Shown piece after piece: positions 19,066-27,925 of a stretch of 64,000 nucleotides of DNA (position 1 is its first letter; every line of letters starts with the position of its first letter). The stretch is from Anaerotruncus sp. MC2020. GTDB taxonomy: Bacteria > Bacillota > Clostridia > Oscillospirales > Ruminococcaceae. The position numbers and the translations under genes were made by a program. The notes under the pieces were generated by a model, which was not told the DNA's origin, searched no databases, and saw only the letters and a list, made by a program, of their open reading frames with translations. The stretch is from the NCBI GenBank assembly GCA_000701945.1, contig KL370840.1:124001-188000 (forward strand), in the 5' to 3' direction.

Positions 19066-19799
19066 CTCTGCACCTCGCCGTAGTATTGCATATACAGGTT
19101 TTCAAGCGATTTTTCGCCGTCCGTGACCTTCTCAACAAGGTAGGGGATAGAGCCGCTGTCGATGAGGTGACCCTCCTTGATGAAGAGTATCTCCTTCGCG
19201 ATAGTTTCGATGTCGGAAACGATATGCGTTGAGATAATGATTATCTTGTCCTGTCCGAGCTCGGAGACCATATTGCGTATGATGACGCGCTGCTTCGGGT
19301 CGAGACCCGCTGTCGGCTCGTCGAGGATAAGCAGGTCGGGGTCGCCGAGCATTGCCGCCGCGATGAGCACTCTCTGCTTCATTCCGCCCGAGAAGCCACC
19401 CATTTTCTTGTCTATGCTCTCGGTGAGCTCCACGCGCTCGATGATACGAGGTATCTCGGCTTCTGCGGACTTGCGGTCAAGGCATTTCAGTGAGGCTATG
19501 TAGCTGAGGAAGGTGTGCGCGGTCATGCTTTCGTAGAGGTTCTGCTGCTGCGGCATGAAGCCGAGACGGCTGCGGAATCTGTCCTTCAGCAGGCGCGTCT
19601 CCTCGCCGTTATAGAGTATCTTTCCGCCGTCGGGGTCGGGCAGGAGGTTGTCCGTTATCATATTCATCAGCGTGGACTTGCCCGCTCCGTTCGGTCCGAG
19701 CAGACCGTAGATGCCGTTTGTGAACGTGTACGAGAAGTCGCACAGTGCGTGCTTTTTTCCGTAGTGCTTGTTTATTTTCTGTAGTTCGAGCTCGTTCAT
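19062..19799 (-). CDS. ABC transporter ATP-binding protein
   Basis: The start is ATG 19799, overlapping the TGA of the anti-sigma gene (ATGA) and preceded by AGAGGAG; a longer ORF to 19949 is rejected. The product has 245 residues with Walker A GPNGAGKST (35-43), Q-loop near residue 84, signature FSGGM (136-140), Walker B LLILDE (156-161) and the switch histidine in STHIVSD. The closest general type is the ABC-2 exporter ATPases such as the CcmA and bacitracin-transport group. It would pair with the 705-residue permease encoded directly downstream. Tight overlaps on both sides indicate translational coupling across sensor, ATPase and permease. Confidence 0.92.
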   Translation of the reverse strand: MNELELQKINKHYGKKHALCDFSYTFTNGIYGLLGPNGAGKSTLMNMITDNLLPDPDGGKILYNGEETRLLKDRFRSRLGFMPQQQNLYESMTAHTFLSYIASLKCLDRKSAEAEIPRIIERVELTESIDKKMGGFSGGMKQRVLIAAAMLGDPDLLILDEPTAGLDPKQRVIIRNMVSELGQDKIIIISTHIVSDIETIAKEILFIKEGHLIDSGSIPYLVEKVTDGEKSLENLYMQYYGEVQR

Positions 19800-21217
19800 T
19801 GTGCCCTCAGCTCCTCTTCGGTGTATTTGAATGCCTGATACTGCGAATTCAAGAAGATATAGCTGTCCTTGTACTGTCCTACCTGCACTACAAATTCGCC
19901 CATGTCGTCGGGGAGATCGTGCTCCGACCAGTCGTTCATATCTATCCATTTATTTTCAGTACCGCACATAAAAAGCTTATCTCCGACGATAAACACATTT
20001 GCAGAATCTTCAAATACGCGCTCCTCGCCGTTGTGTGTTACATACATTTCATCATCGTCTGCGTTGTAATCGCAGCCGACAAAGGTGTCCTCCGCTGCGT
20101 CGATTGCGAATCTCCTGTCAGTTTTCACGCACTCGCCCGTTTTTGTATCGTACTCATAAGTCGAGAACGAAACACGCTCATCGGGGTCTTGAGTTCTCTG
20201 CCTTTCCTCCCCTTCTTCCCTGTTCCCGTTCTCCATACTTAAATCGACAATACCATACTGGAGCGATATCTGAATCTTTCCGTTGTATACGCCTTTGATA
20301 TGCGCGCCGTTGCACTGCTCCCAGTATTCCGACGTCCTGCACTCATCGCATATCTCGCCGTGATTGGTGTACTTGCCCGTATCAAGGTCGATACTGCACA
20401 TAAAGTGTGCTCCCGCGGTGTCGGACGAAGGCAGGTAGTGCATATGCTCGCTGTATTCAGTGCTCTTGGGATTTTTGTCATCGCCGACGAACCACAGCGT
20501 ACTCCCGATGAGGACAAAATCGCTGTTCCAGTCGTCGGGGATACAGTCGGTGAATTCTGCAACTACCTGCGTTTCCGATGTATCAAGGCTTGCCTTGTAC
20601 AGCTTGCTGTTCATATAGAACTGGTGTCCCTCGGGAACATCCTTGTAGTTGTACGAGCTCTTGAAATAGTAGATGTAGTCGTTGTAAATGACTGGATTCA
20701 CACCCATTTGCGATGCGAGACAGCTTGAGTTCGTATGCGAGCAGTTGGGCATTGCACATATCGGTGTTTCCTTCATTGTTTCATAGTCGAGAAAGTATTC
20801 GACGGTGCTGCCGTACAGTCCGCTTTTGTGGAATAGCATACCCTTTTCGTAATCGCTTCCGCGACCGTATGAAAAAACTGTCACCTTGTCCTCATCTGCG
20901 ATACTGCTCGTCGGTGAATGCCTGTTCACAGTATTGAGCAGAGCCATACCGCCTGCCGCGCCTCCTGCGACAACGAGCAGCACTGCCGCAGCCGCGAGCA
21001 CCTTCTTGAACGGTCTTTTCACGTAAACGTCAACTCCCTCCACAACATCTTCATATTCCTCGTCGTTGATGATTATCTTTCGGCGGCTCTTTTTCTGGAT
21101 AAGCGCGAAGATACGCTTGTCCGCAGAGCTGTCGAGCGGCTCGCACAGCGCGTCGAGCCGGTCGATGACGGAATCGTCCGCGTCCTCGAGCAAGCCGAAT
21201 ACGTCCATATTTTCCAT
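19796..21217 (-). CDS. Putative anti-sigma receptor with propeller-like ectodomain
   Basis: The start is taken as ATG 21217, about nine bases after AAAGGA; an ATG at 21226 would sit directly on that ribosome site. The product has 473 residues. The acidic cytoplasmic part (1-70) ends with the motif GVDVYVKRPFKK, a single membrane helix spans about 72-94, and the ectodomain covers about 110-473. The ectodomain has the motif CAMPNCSHTNSSC, typical of a widespread clostridial beta-propeller-like family (CxxxxCxHxxxxxC). The gene starts two bases after the sigma stop and overlaps the ABC ATPase. The GV[DE]xYxK motif before the helix is shared with three other putative anti-sigma proteins (28640-30106, 51082-52866, 52985-53866). 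The upstream lipoprotein 21867-22985 carries a related ectodomain. Confidence 0.78.
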   Translation of the reverse strand: MENMDVFGLLEDADDSVIDRLDALCEPLDSSADKRIFALIQKKSRRKIIINDEEYEDVVEGVDVYVKRPFKKVLAAAAVLLVVAGGAAGGMALLNTVNRHSPTSSIADEDKVTVFSYGRGSDYEKGMLFHKSGLYGSTVEYFLDYETMKETPICAMPNCSHTNSSCLASQMGVNPVIYNDYIYYFKSSYNYKDVPEGHQFYMNSKLYKASLDTSETQVVAEFTDCIPDDWNSDFVLIGSTLWFVGDDKNPKSTEYSEHMHYLPSSDTAGAHFMCSIDLDTGKYTNHGEICDECRTSEYWEQCNGAHIKGVYNGKIQISLQYGIVDLSMENGNREEGEERQRTQDPDERVSFSTYEYDTKTGECVKTDRRFAIDAAEDTFVGCDYNADDDEMYVTHNGEERVFEDSANVFIVGDKLFMCGTENKWIDMNDWSEHDLPDDMGEFVVQVGQYKDSYIFLNSQYQAFKYTEEELRAQ

Positions 21218-21219
21218 GC

Positions 21220-21777
21220 TCACCATTCCTTTCCGTCTATACCTGCCTGTGCGAGCAGCTCCCTGAGCCTGACGAGTGCGCGCTGACTTCTCTTGCGCAC
21301 CGCAGTAGGCTTCATACCGAGCTTTTTCGCTATCTCGGGCGAGGTCATACCGTAGTAAAATTTCATAAGCATAATTGATGAGTCGGGCACTCCGAGCGCG
21401 ACTATGCAGTTCATCACACAGCGTGCGATGTCGCGCTGCTCGACAAAGGCTTCAAGGTCGGAATCATCGGCTAAACGGTCAAGCGGGTCGGCGATGCCGC
21501 GTGCGTCCGCGAGCCTGCGGTAGTAGTCGATAGCCCGTCGCTTGGCGATAAGTCCGACGATGCCGCGCAGTTCTTCCGAGCCTGCGTAGCGTTCAGGCTC
21601 GAGGAAGATGTCAGTGAAAACGTCGCTGACGCACTCCTCGATGTCCTGTATATTGGCGATACGCCGCAGCCTGTTGAACACTATCGTGTAGACGTAGCTC
21701 TTGTATTCGTCGTAAAACAGCCTCTGCCAGTCGTTCGGAGATGAACCAGTAAGCGCTTTCAGTTCATTTCCTGTCAT
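21220..21777 (-). CDS. ECF-type RNA polymerase sigma factor (ABC operon)
   Basis: The start is ATG 21777 behind CAGGAGAAAGAT; an upstream in-frame ATG at 21828 lacks a ribosome site. The product has 185 residues with region 2 (about 20-85: YVYTIVFNRLRRI, DIEECVSDVFTDIF) and region 4 (about 120-175: MLMKFYYGMTSPEIAKKLGM, then KRSQRALVRLRELL). It is closest to the sigma at 30119-30682 (shared YVYTIxFNRLR and SPxSxxI-KxYYG motifs). It is followed directly by its presumed anti-sigma receptor and an ABC exporter, a layout known for envelope-stress ECF systems. It lies 89 bases after the lipoprotein gene and is probably part of its transcript. Confidence 0.92.
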   Translation of the reverse strand: MTGNELKALTGSSPNDWQRLFYDEYKSYVYTIVFNRLRRIANIQDIEECVSDVFTDIFLEPERYAGSEELRGIVGLIAKRRAIDYYRRLADARGIADPLDRLADDSDLEAFVEQRDIARCVMNCIVALGVPDSSIMLMKFYYGMTSPEIAKKLGMKPTAVRKRSQRALVRLRELLAQAGIDGKEW

Positions 21778-21866
21778 ATCTTTCTCCTGTAGCTTGAATT
21801 CAAGCGGAACTATGTCCTCACCCGACACTATCGCAGCCGCGCAGCCGAGTGTGACCTGTTCCGTAT

Positions 21867-22985
21867 TTATTCTTTCCCGAGCGCAAGAAGCTCGTCCTCG
21901 GTGAGCTTAAGGAACGTCGAATCGCCCTCACGCATGATGTAGTCTCCGCCAAAATAAGCGACGGCGGAGTAATGGCTGTATTCGTCCGACAGATAATGCA
22001 CTGTCATATCTGTTAGGTCGACCCACGCCCCTGCCACAAACAGCCTGTCTCCGAAATGGAGCGCCATATTGCTGTAATTGGCGTAATCAAGGGGATTGTC
22101 AGTACCGTCCTTGATGACGTGGAGCTTGTCGCCCTCGTCATCGAGATAGCAGTAGAGCTCGTCGTCCGCACATATCGCTGCAGGCAGGCTGCTTTCGCTG
22201 TACTGCTCCGTTTTGGTGTCGAAAACGAAGCTATAACGCGTCCATTCGGGAACTACGCCGTTCTGCGGGTCAGCGAAATCCTTCATGAATTCGTATCCTA
22301 TGTATATTTTTCCGTCGCCGAAACCCGTGATATGCGCAGACGAAGAATTATCAGCCGCAGGGTATTCGTCCTCGACATAGCAGATACTTCCGTAGTTTTT
22401 ATACTCGAATTTGTCGAGGTCAACAGAGCAGAGAAAATCGTGTCCGCCGCCTGATTTTATAGTCGAGCCGCCGTATGCATCTATATCAACATCGGGGTCA
22501 TACGCGATGAAGAAGAGCTTGCGACCGTATATGACCATGGTATCCTCAATGCGCGGTATAGCGTCGGTAAATTCGCACATAGTCTGTATCTCGGAATTGT
22601 CGAGAGTTGCTTTCTTGAACTCGGAATGCATCCTGAACTCCCTGCCTTTCTTTGTCTCCTCAACTCCGTATTTGGAGCGAAAGAAGTACATATCTCCGCC
22701 GCAGATTATCGGGTACTCCGCGTTCTTGGCAAGGCAGTCCGAGTCCTGATGATTGCAGTTTGGAACGGCACAAAGCGGAGCAGTTTTCATGCTTTCATAA
22801 TCAAGGAACATCGTAGTCTGCGAGCGATAATTGCCTAAAGTATATGTCGCGCACTCTCCGCAGTCGCGGCAGTAGTAGGCATAAAACTGAGCTTTTTCGT
22901 CCTCGGGCTCGTCAGGCAGACTGCCTCCGCACGCCGTCAGCGCGAGTGCTCCCGCAAGAATGAACGAAAAAATTGCTTTTTTCAT
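21867..22985 (-). CDS. Lipoprotein sharing the receptor ectodomain
   Basis: A 372-residue protein with signal peptide and lipobox LTAC (Cys about 19), start ATG 22985 behind GGGAGG. After a short linker it has the motif CAVPNCNHQDSDC (about 57-69) and the segments FLDYESMKTAPLC, LDNSEIQTMCEFTDAIP and FLCSVDLDKFEYKNYGSIC, all with close counterparts in the same order in the ectodomain of the putative anti-sigma protein at 19796-21217. It is thus a membrane-tethered version of that ectodomain. An extra cysteine pair, CRDCGEC, lies near the N-terminus. It is encoded immediately before the ECF gene. It could compete for or present the same ligand; this is an inference. Confidence 0.82.
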   Translation of the reverse strand: MKKAIFSFILAGALALTACGGSLPDEPEDEKAQFYAYYCRDCGECATYTLGNYRSQTTMFLDYESMKTAPLCAVPNCNHQDSDCLAKNAEYPIICGGDMYFFRSKYGVEETKKGREFRMHSEFKKATLDNSEIQTMCEFTDAIPRIEDTMVIYGRKLFFIAYDPDVDIDAYGGSTIKSGGGHDFLCSVDLDKFEYKNYGSICYVEDEYPAADNSSSAHITGFGDGKIYIGYEFMKDFADPQNGVVPEWTRYSFVFDTKTEQYSESSLPAAICADDELYCYLDDEGDKLHVIKDGTDNPLDYANYSNMALHFGDRLFVAGAWVDLTDMTVHYLSDEYSHYSAVAYFGGDYIMREGDSTFLKLTEDELLALGKE

Positions 22986-23065
22986 AGTAAGACCTCCCGA
23001 ATCATTATCTATAAAACATATCGCAGCATATGACAGAGGTGTGACACGCTATAATTATTAAATGT

Positions 23066-23094
23066 ATTTTATATGATTGCTGTAGATTTGTCAA
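23066..23094 (-). promoter_or_regulatory. Promoter of the lipoprotein-ECF-ABC operon
   Basis: TTGACA, 17 bases and TAAAAT on the minus strand, about 80 bases upstream of the start at 22985. It has the same form as the promoters at 16.7, 28.6 and 30.8 kb. Confidence 0.7.
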
Positions 23095-23140
23095 TAAAGC
23101 CTCGTTATGCGCTATGATAGCGGATTTTTTGTATTGCATG

Positions 23141-23170
23141 AAAAGACAGCGGCACAAAATGTGCCGCTGT
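23141..23170 (-). terminator. Terminator, AGCGGCAC stem
   Basis: A 10-bp stem ACAGCGGCAC / GTGCCGCTGT with loop AAAAT; TTTT follows on the minus strand. It ends the binding-lipoprotein gene (stop at 23182). Core stem and loop are the same as at 30821-30841, which follows the paralogous gene. Confidence 0.75.
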
Positions 23171-23181
23171 TTTGCGTTATA

Positions 23182-25443
23182 TCAGCCGTAGCGCTCGCTG
23201 AGGTAGAGGGAGGCGCGGTTCTGTATCATCTTCGCGCACTCCTCGGCGGTACACTCGCCGTTGAAGTAGGTCAGCGTTTCTTCATTGACAATACGCCCTA
23301 TAACATCATCAGCGTATAGCACTTCTGCATTTGTGACGAGGTCATAGAAGTAGTCATACTCCTCTTGCGAGAATGGTTCAATTTTGCCATGGTCTATCAG
23401 CTCATTGTGAACGCTGTCCCACTCCGTGTTTTTCCACTCTATCTTCGTAAATTTGCCAGGGATTATCCTGCCACTGTCATTTGTTTCAAACCACGTATAG
23501 CCGTCCTGCATGGTGTAGCCTGCAAGCTCGTCAAAACGCTTTTTCAGCGAGGGGAACGAGAGGTATTTATTCGAGTTTATCTCGGTGTAGTATTCGTCTG
23601 TCAGCATCATACGCAGGAACTCCCATGCGCCCTCCTTGTGCTTGGAGGTAGCGGTAATTGCGACAGCATCGTTCTGTATCGAAATATAGGAGCCGCTCCG
23701 CTTGCCGTCATAGGGATAGCCTGCAATTACATATTCGTTTCCGTATTCGTTGCGCTTCTGGTCAAGAAACTGACCGAACCACTGGATACTGAACTGCTCA
23801 AAATCAACGAACAGATTTCCGTTCTTTATAGGGAAAGGTATGAGTTCGTAGGAAAAGTCTCTCGAGAGATTGTAGTATTCTGTCATTGAGAGTCCTATCT
23901 TTTCATCGTTGAAGAAGTTCAGGAGCTTGATAAATTCGGGCGAATCAAAGTGACACTCCGCATTGTCATAGTCAACGAAGAACGGGAGCGTCACGACCTC
24001 GCTGAAATAGCCGCTTCGGGCACTGCTTTCCTGAAATCTGAACATCTCCTTGTCCGCAGGCTTGTTCTTATAGGCGGTGATGAAGTCGTCGATGCTCCAG
24101 TTCTCGCGCACGCCTGTATAGCTTCCCTTAGCGGTCACGGTGTGGAACTCGAACGTCGGAGCTAACGCCACCATACGCCCGTCGCGTTCCATGCCCTTGA
24201 GGACATTCGGCAGGAAGTCCTCGCGCGAGATATCGGGGTCATTGTCAATGAATTTGTACAGGTCTGCAAAAGCCGCAGTATTCACCGTATCTATCCCCAT
24301 TGCTCCCACCTGCGGTAAGATATCGGGAGCGTCGCCGCTGATTATCTGCAAGCGCAGATTCGCCATTTTTTCGTCAAAGTATTCCCCTGGGAGCTCCTTG
24401 TACTCTATCTTGTACTTGTCGCTATGCTGATTGAAATATTTGACATCATCATTGAGTATTGAGCTTGATGAATAGACAGCCATCGTGATGACCTCTTTCG
24501 CTTTCAGCTCCGATACATCTTGCTCTGTGAGGAGGTACATCTCGCCCGAATAGAGCAGCACGGCTATCTCGCTGTCAGAGACCATAGCTATGTCCTGCAC
24601 GTCGTAGTCGTGGAACTCAATGTCTGTGAAGTCCGCGAGCTTGACCTTTTCCGTCTCCGTCAGACCGTATATCGCGCCCTCCGCGACCATTATGAGGCTG
24701 TAATCGCCTGCTCCCGCTCCGACGGCATAGCCTGCCGACTTAAATGCCTTATAACTGCTCTTTTTCACCGTGCTTAGCGACTGCGCGTCCACGCTGCTGA
24801 CCGTCAGCTCCTTTGAGTTATTGAGCAAGACGTTCAGCTCGTTTTCAGAGCTATAGCCCACTCCTGCGACAGTGTAGCTGCATTTGACCTCGCCGAGCAG
24901 CTTGCCCTCAGCCGATATCGCGAAGAGATGCTGCTGTCCGAGCTCATTGAGGTAACTGATTACGAAGCCGTCGTCGCCGTTGCCGTAGAGCCGCGCGTAG
25001 TTAGGACTCTCGTCTGCTACCTCGCCGCAATCGAGAGTCTTTTCAAGGGCGTTGTCGCTGCCGTAGACGTAGATGATGTATTCGCCGTCCTTCCGCGTGA
25101 GCACGCCCTTTCTGCCGCTGCCGAGCATTGCCGCGCTCTGTACTTCCTCGTCCTCCTGCGGTGTGAAGCTGAACTCCTGATAGTCGGCGAATCTGCCGCC
25201 GGTGACGTATCCGCTGTAGCTGCCGTCTTTGAGTTCACCGAAGACGAGTACATTTCCGCTTCCGCCTTTGCTCATGGTGACGATGTGCGAGAAATAGTCC
25301 GCCATGCCGATAGTCGCCGCCTTGTAGCTGCGGAGCTGTACCGCCTCCGAGACAGAGTTGTTTGTCGTCTTGCTGTCCGCGCACGCGGTCAAGCCTCCGC
25401 AGAGCACCGCAGCCGCGCATAGAATTGCCATTGCTTTTTTCAT
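23182..25443 (-). CDS. Large solute-binding-like lipoprotein (copy 2)
   Basis: The start is ATG 25443 behind AAAGGAGG; the longer ORF to 25476 is rejected. The product has 753 residues with lipobox LTAC (Cys about 20). Residues about 35-320 are repeated beta strands of propeller type. From about 325 to 753 it resembles a family 1 extracellular solute-binding protein (VITMAVYSSSSILND, YNQ/FNQH-like helix, SGDAPDILPQVG, later EGAWEFLRMML). No ABC sugar permease gene is near, so it may serve as a sensor or hand ligands to a distant transporter. A paralogue of nearly the same length lies at 30855-33113 with an almost identical signal peptide and leader. It stands alone, between terminators, just downstream of a dockerin cassette. 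Confidence 0.82.
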   Translation of the reverse strand: MKKAMAILCAAAVLCGGLTACADSKTTNNSVSEAVQLRSYKAATIGMADYFSHIVTMSKGGSGNVLVFGELKDGSYSGYVTGGRFADYQEFSFTPQEDEEVQSAAMLGSGRKGVLTRKDGEYIIYVYGSDNALEKTLDCGEVADESPNYARLYGNGDDGFVISYLNELGQQHLFAISAEGKLLGEVKCSYTVAGVGYSSENELNVLLNNSKELTVSSVDAQSLSTVKKSSYKAFKSAGYAVGAGAGDYSLIMVAEGAIYGLTETEKVKLADFTDIEFHDYDVQDIAMVSDSEIAVLLYSGEMYLLTEQDVSELKAKEVITMAVYSSSSILNDDVKYFNQHSDKYKIEYKELPGEYFDEKMANLRLQIISGDAPDILPQVGAMGIDTVNTAAFADLYKFIDNDPDISREDFLPNVLKGMERDGRMVALAPTFEFHTVTAKGSYTGVRENWSIDDFITAYKNKPADKEMFRFQESSARSGYFSEVVTLPFFVDYDNAECHFDSPEFIKLLNFFNDEKIGLSMTEYYNLSRDFSYELIPFPIKNGNLFVDFEQFSIQWFGQFLDQKRNEYGNEYVIAGYPYDGKRSGSYISIQNDAVAITATSKHKEGAWEFLRMMLTDEYYTEINSNKYLSFPSLKKRFDELAGYTMQDGYTWFETNDSGRIIPGKFTKIEWKNTEWDSVHNELIDHGKIEPFSQEEYDYFYDLVTNAEVLYADDVIGRIVNEETLTYFNGECTAEECAKMIQNRASLYLSERYG

Positions 25444-25499
25444 AGAGATTCCTCCTTTTTTGTCCGTTAAGGACATTTTACATTATAAAGTGATTTTCA

Positions 25500-25639
25500 A
25501 GGGGCAAAAAGACGAGATTTCATAAAAAGTTCATATTTTTTCTCTGTTATTACCAAAGAAGCAACTCCCAAATAGTGCAAAACGTTGAATCGAAAGTGTT
25601 TTATATAATGACATCATCATGCAGAGTTAGCAATAAATC
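25500..25639. repeat. Duplicated leader/upstream region, copy 2
   Basis: The region upstream of the binding lipoprotein contains block A (25500-25590) and block B (25596-25639), which recur with few changes at 33169-33259 and 33371-33414 upstream of the paralogue. Here the two blocks are 5 bases apart; in the other copy 111 bases separate them. Nearer the gene, a small hairpin GTCC-loop-GGAC followed by AAAAAAGGAGG is kept in both, with a changed loop. Apart from these blocks and the terminator at 25678 I see no gene in 25444-25737. Confidence 0.75.
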
Positions 25640-25677
25640 GGTTTTGTTTGAGACCGTTTTTTGTATTACATGAAAAG

Positions 25678-25708
25678 AACAGCGGCACTCATAATGAGTG
25701 CCGCTGTT
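25678..25708 (-). terminator. Terminator of dockerin cassette 2, AGCGGCAC stem
   Basis: A 13-bp stem AACAGCGGCACTC / GAGTGCCGCTGTT with loop ATAAT, 30 bases downstream of the dockerin stop at 25738 on the minus strand, followed there by CTTTTC. Confidence 0.75.
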
Positions 25709-25737
25709 TCGGTAATATTGGAGGATAATTCTTTTGT

Positions 25738-26685
25738 TCAGCGTATTCCTGCGTCCCACTGCATGATTACGCGGGCATCGTTGGCGGTAACGCCTTTTAC
25801 ACCGTCAACGTCGGCATTGTAGAGTCCCTGCTCCTTGAGAGCGTACTTGTCGCGGCAGCCTATATGCTGTAGAATCGCTACTGCGTCCGCGAGAGTGACA
25901 TTGTCATCGAGGTTTGCATCGCCGTACTTAGTAAAGAGTAGGCTTGTATTCAATGTGGTCTCGGTTTCTGCAGCAGTTGTTGTGGTAGAGGCGCTAACGG
26001 CTGTGTGCAGCGCGTCGGTGGTAGTCGCTTTATCAGCGTCAACGCACGCAGTATTCACATACGGCTCCTTCGGTATCTCGGGAGTACCAATATAGAGGTA
26101 GCCGTCCCAGTCCTCAGCCACGGACACGATCTTTATCTTTTCACAGGCTTCAGCCTTTGCAAGCTGCTCTCTGTTCATATTGCACCATACCTGTCCGAAG
26201 TTCGGATAAGCGGTATCATCGTCGGGAACAACGTCTATCTCTGCGAGTATCTCATCGCCCATCTGCTTTCTCTGTTCGTTGAGCATTAGGTCATTGATTT
26301 CGTAACGTATGCGGCTGATTATAGTTTCTTTTATGATATAGAATTCTGTTTCCGAGGGAGGCTTGCTTTCGTCGAATGTCCAAACACCAATGTTTGTTTT
26401 ATTCGGCTTTGAGAGTACATCTCTGTAGTTGATACTGTCGAGCCCGTCCAATACCTCAGCGATCTTTTCCTCATATGTCTTAACTCTGAGGTCACGCTCC
26501 GCATTGACTCTTTCTTGGTAAATCTCATAGCTTATCTTTACGTATGCGGTCTCGTCAGCGGAATCAAATGCGGTGTAGGCGTTGTCGGAAACAAACTTGT
26601 AAGCCTCCGCTCTTAACGGCACGGCATTGGCTCCAATGAGCATTGTTAATGCAGTTATAGCTGCAAGTGTACGTGTTTTTTTTAT
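25738..26685 (-). CDS. Secreted dockerin protein of cassette 2, apparent ATA start
   Basis: The first ATG (26643) falls inside the signal peptide and has no ribosome site. Fourteen codons upstream, in frame, an ATA (26685-26683) stands seven bases after AAAGGTGG. It begins (I/M)KKTRTLAAITALTMLIGANA, a good signal peptide that aligns base for base with the start of the cassette 1 dockerin gene, where this codon is ATG. I therefore annotate an ATA start (315 residues); a shorter 301-residue product or a weakened gene is possible. The middle (about 35-235) has helical, charged segments of unknown family. A Thr/Ala-rich linker and a dockerin with loops DANLDDNVTLAD and DVDGVKGVTAND form the C-terminus (about 250-315). 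Third gene of the ECF cassette. Confidence 0.75.
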   Translation of the reverse strand: MKKTRTLAAITALTMLIGANAVPLRAEAYKFVSDNAYTAFDSADETAYVKISYEIYQERVNAERDLRVKTYEEKIAEVLDGLDSINYRDVLSKPNKTNIGVWTFDESKPPSETEFYIIKETIISRIRYEINDLMLNEQRKQMGDEILAEIDVVPDDDTAYPNFGQVWCNMNREQLAKAEACEKIKIVSVAEDWDGYLYIGTPEIPKEPYVNTACVDADKATTTDALHTAVSASTTTTAAETETTLNTSLLFTKYGDANLDDNVTLADAVAILQHIGCRDKYALKEQGLYNADVDGVKGVTANDARVIMQWDAGIR

Positions 26686-26707
26686 AAGAATACCACCTTT
26701 CTGTTTT

Positions 26708-27925
26708 TTATTGTGTAGGGTCGTAGTTTTCGTCGAATTTGCAGATAAATTCGTCTATTTTATCCTTATTTACCGAATAGAGGCTTTTAACGCCCAATAC
26801 GTCAAATGCGACGTATCCATATCCGTCCCAGGGCTGTATAATCACGGTAATAATACCTATTCCGTCATCTAATTCAGGCATTCTTACTCTGATTATGTAC
26901 GAGACAGAAGAAGGAAAGAACTTTTGGGCGATACACTTAGACTCTTTGCTGTTCAGTAATTCTGCTAAGTCACTATATGATGGATAGCCAATAGGCTCTT
27001 CTCCAGGTTCAACATATCCTTTGTAAATGCCATTCAAAACGAGGTTTTTCTCAAGCTGAGTTCCTTCTGTCAATTCTTCAAATGTATCGAATTCAGCAAG
27101 ATATTTCCAATAGAGCTTAGGTTCGCTGTCCGTGGAAGTCTTAACTGCAATTACAAATTTCGGTGAGAATTCTTTGATGGAGTATAACGTTGCGTGTTCA
27201 TTCTCATATTTCGATACATCGTAAGTGACGCTGATTTCACCTTCGTATAATATACTTTCAAGCTGAGTAGTCGATACAGAGACTGTTTCATTGTTTTTAT
27301 ATGCTGCATGATATAATAAGTAATCATTATCTAGTATGCCAACAATCTGTTTTTTTGTAATAGCAGAGGTATTCGTTTCAATAAGCTCAGTACCGACACA
27401 GGCTGTAGAACCCTCAAAATATGCGGCTGTGGTTATGGCGGCTGTCGTTGTCTGAAATGTTGTCTCTGAAATTACCGTCGAGACAGCGGAAGTCGATTTA
27501 TGTGTTTGCGTTGTTGTATATGCGGTCGTATGCTTTGCTGTAGAAATAGTGGCTTGACCAACAGTTGTCAGCTTGACTGTTGTGGTATGCATTGCTGTTG
27601 TCCTGCTCTCCGCAGTTGTAGTTGCAACGGTCGCTGTGGTCGTTGCTTGAGGCGTTGACGCTTTCGATGTCTGCAAGAGTGCGGTAGTTGTGACGATTGC
27701 ATCAGTGGTCGCGGCACTTGTCTCTGTGATGATACCGCTGCTCTGCGGCTCGGGCTTTCTCGGAGGCTTCATCACTTGAGTAGCTATACCTATAACAAGC
27801 ACCGCAGCAGTACCGAGCGAGAGAGCAGCTGTGCGACGTATTATCGCATTGCGGTGCTTGTGCTGTTCTATCACAGCATCGCCGCGCTTCATTATCTCTT
27901 CGGCTTTTCTGCGGATACTATCCAT
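26708..27925 (-). CDS. Putative anti-sigma membrane protein, Thr-rich stalk (cassette 2)
   Basis: A 405-residue single-pass protein with RBS AAAGGAGGG. The basic cytoplasmic N-terminus (1-31) is followed by a membrane helix (about 32-50) and MKPPRKPEPQSSGIITETSA, which nearly repeats the same region of the cassette 1 protein. A Thr/Ala/Ser stalk (about 65-165) leads to an ectodomain (about 175-405) that differs in sequence from the cassette 1 ectodomain. Membrane region conserved, ectodomain diverged: this is what one expects for receptors with different ligands. It overlaps the sigma gene by 8 bases. Its anti-sigma role is inferred from position only. Confidence 0.75.
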   Translation of the reverse strand: MDSIRRKAEEIMKRGDAVIEQHKHRNAIIRRTAALSLGTAAVLVIGIATQVMKPPRKPEPQSSGIITETSAATTDAIVTTTALLQTSKASTPQATTTATVATTTAESRTTAMHTTTVKLTTVGQATISTAKHTTAYTTTQTHKSTSAVSTVISETTFQTTTAAITTAAYFEGSTACVGTELIETNTSAITKKQIVGILDNDYLLYHAAYKNNETVSVSTTQLESILYEGEISVTYDVSKYENEHATLYSIKEFSPKFVIAVKTSTDSEPKLYWKYLAEFDTFEELTEGTQLEKNLVLNGIYKGYVEPGEEPIGYPSYSDLAELLNSKESKCIAQKFFPSSVSYIIRVRMPELDDGIGIITVIIQPWDGYGYVAFDVLGVKSLYSVNKDKIDEFICKFDENYDPTQ

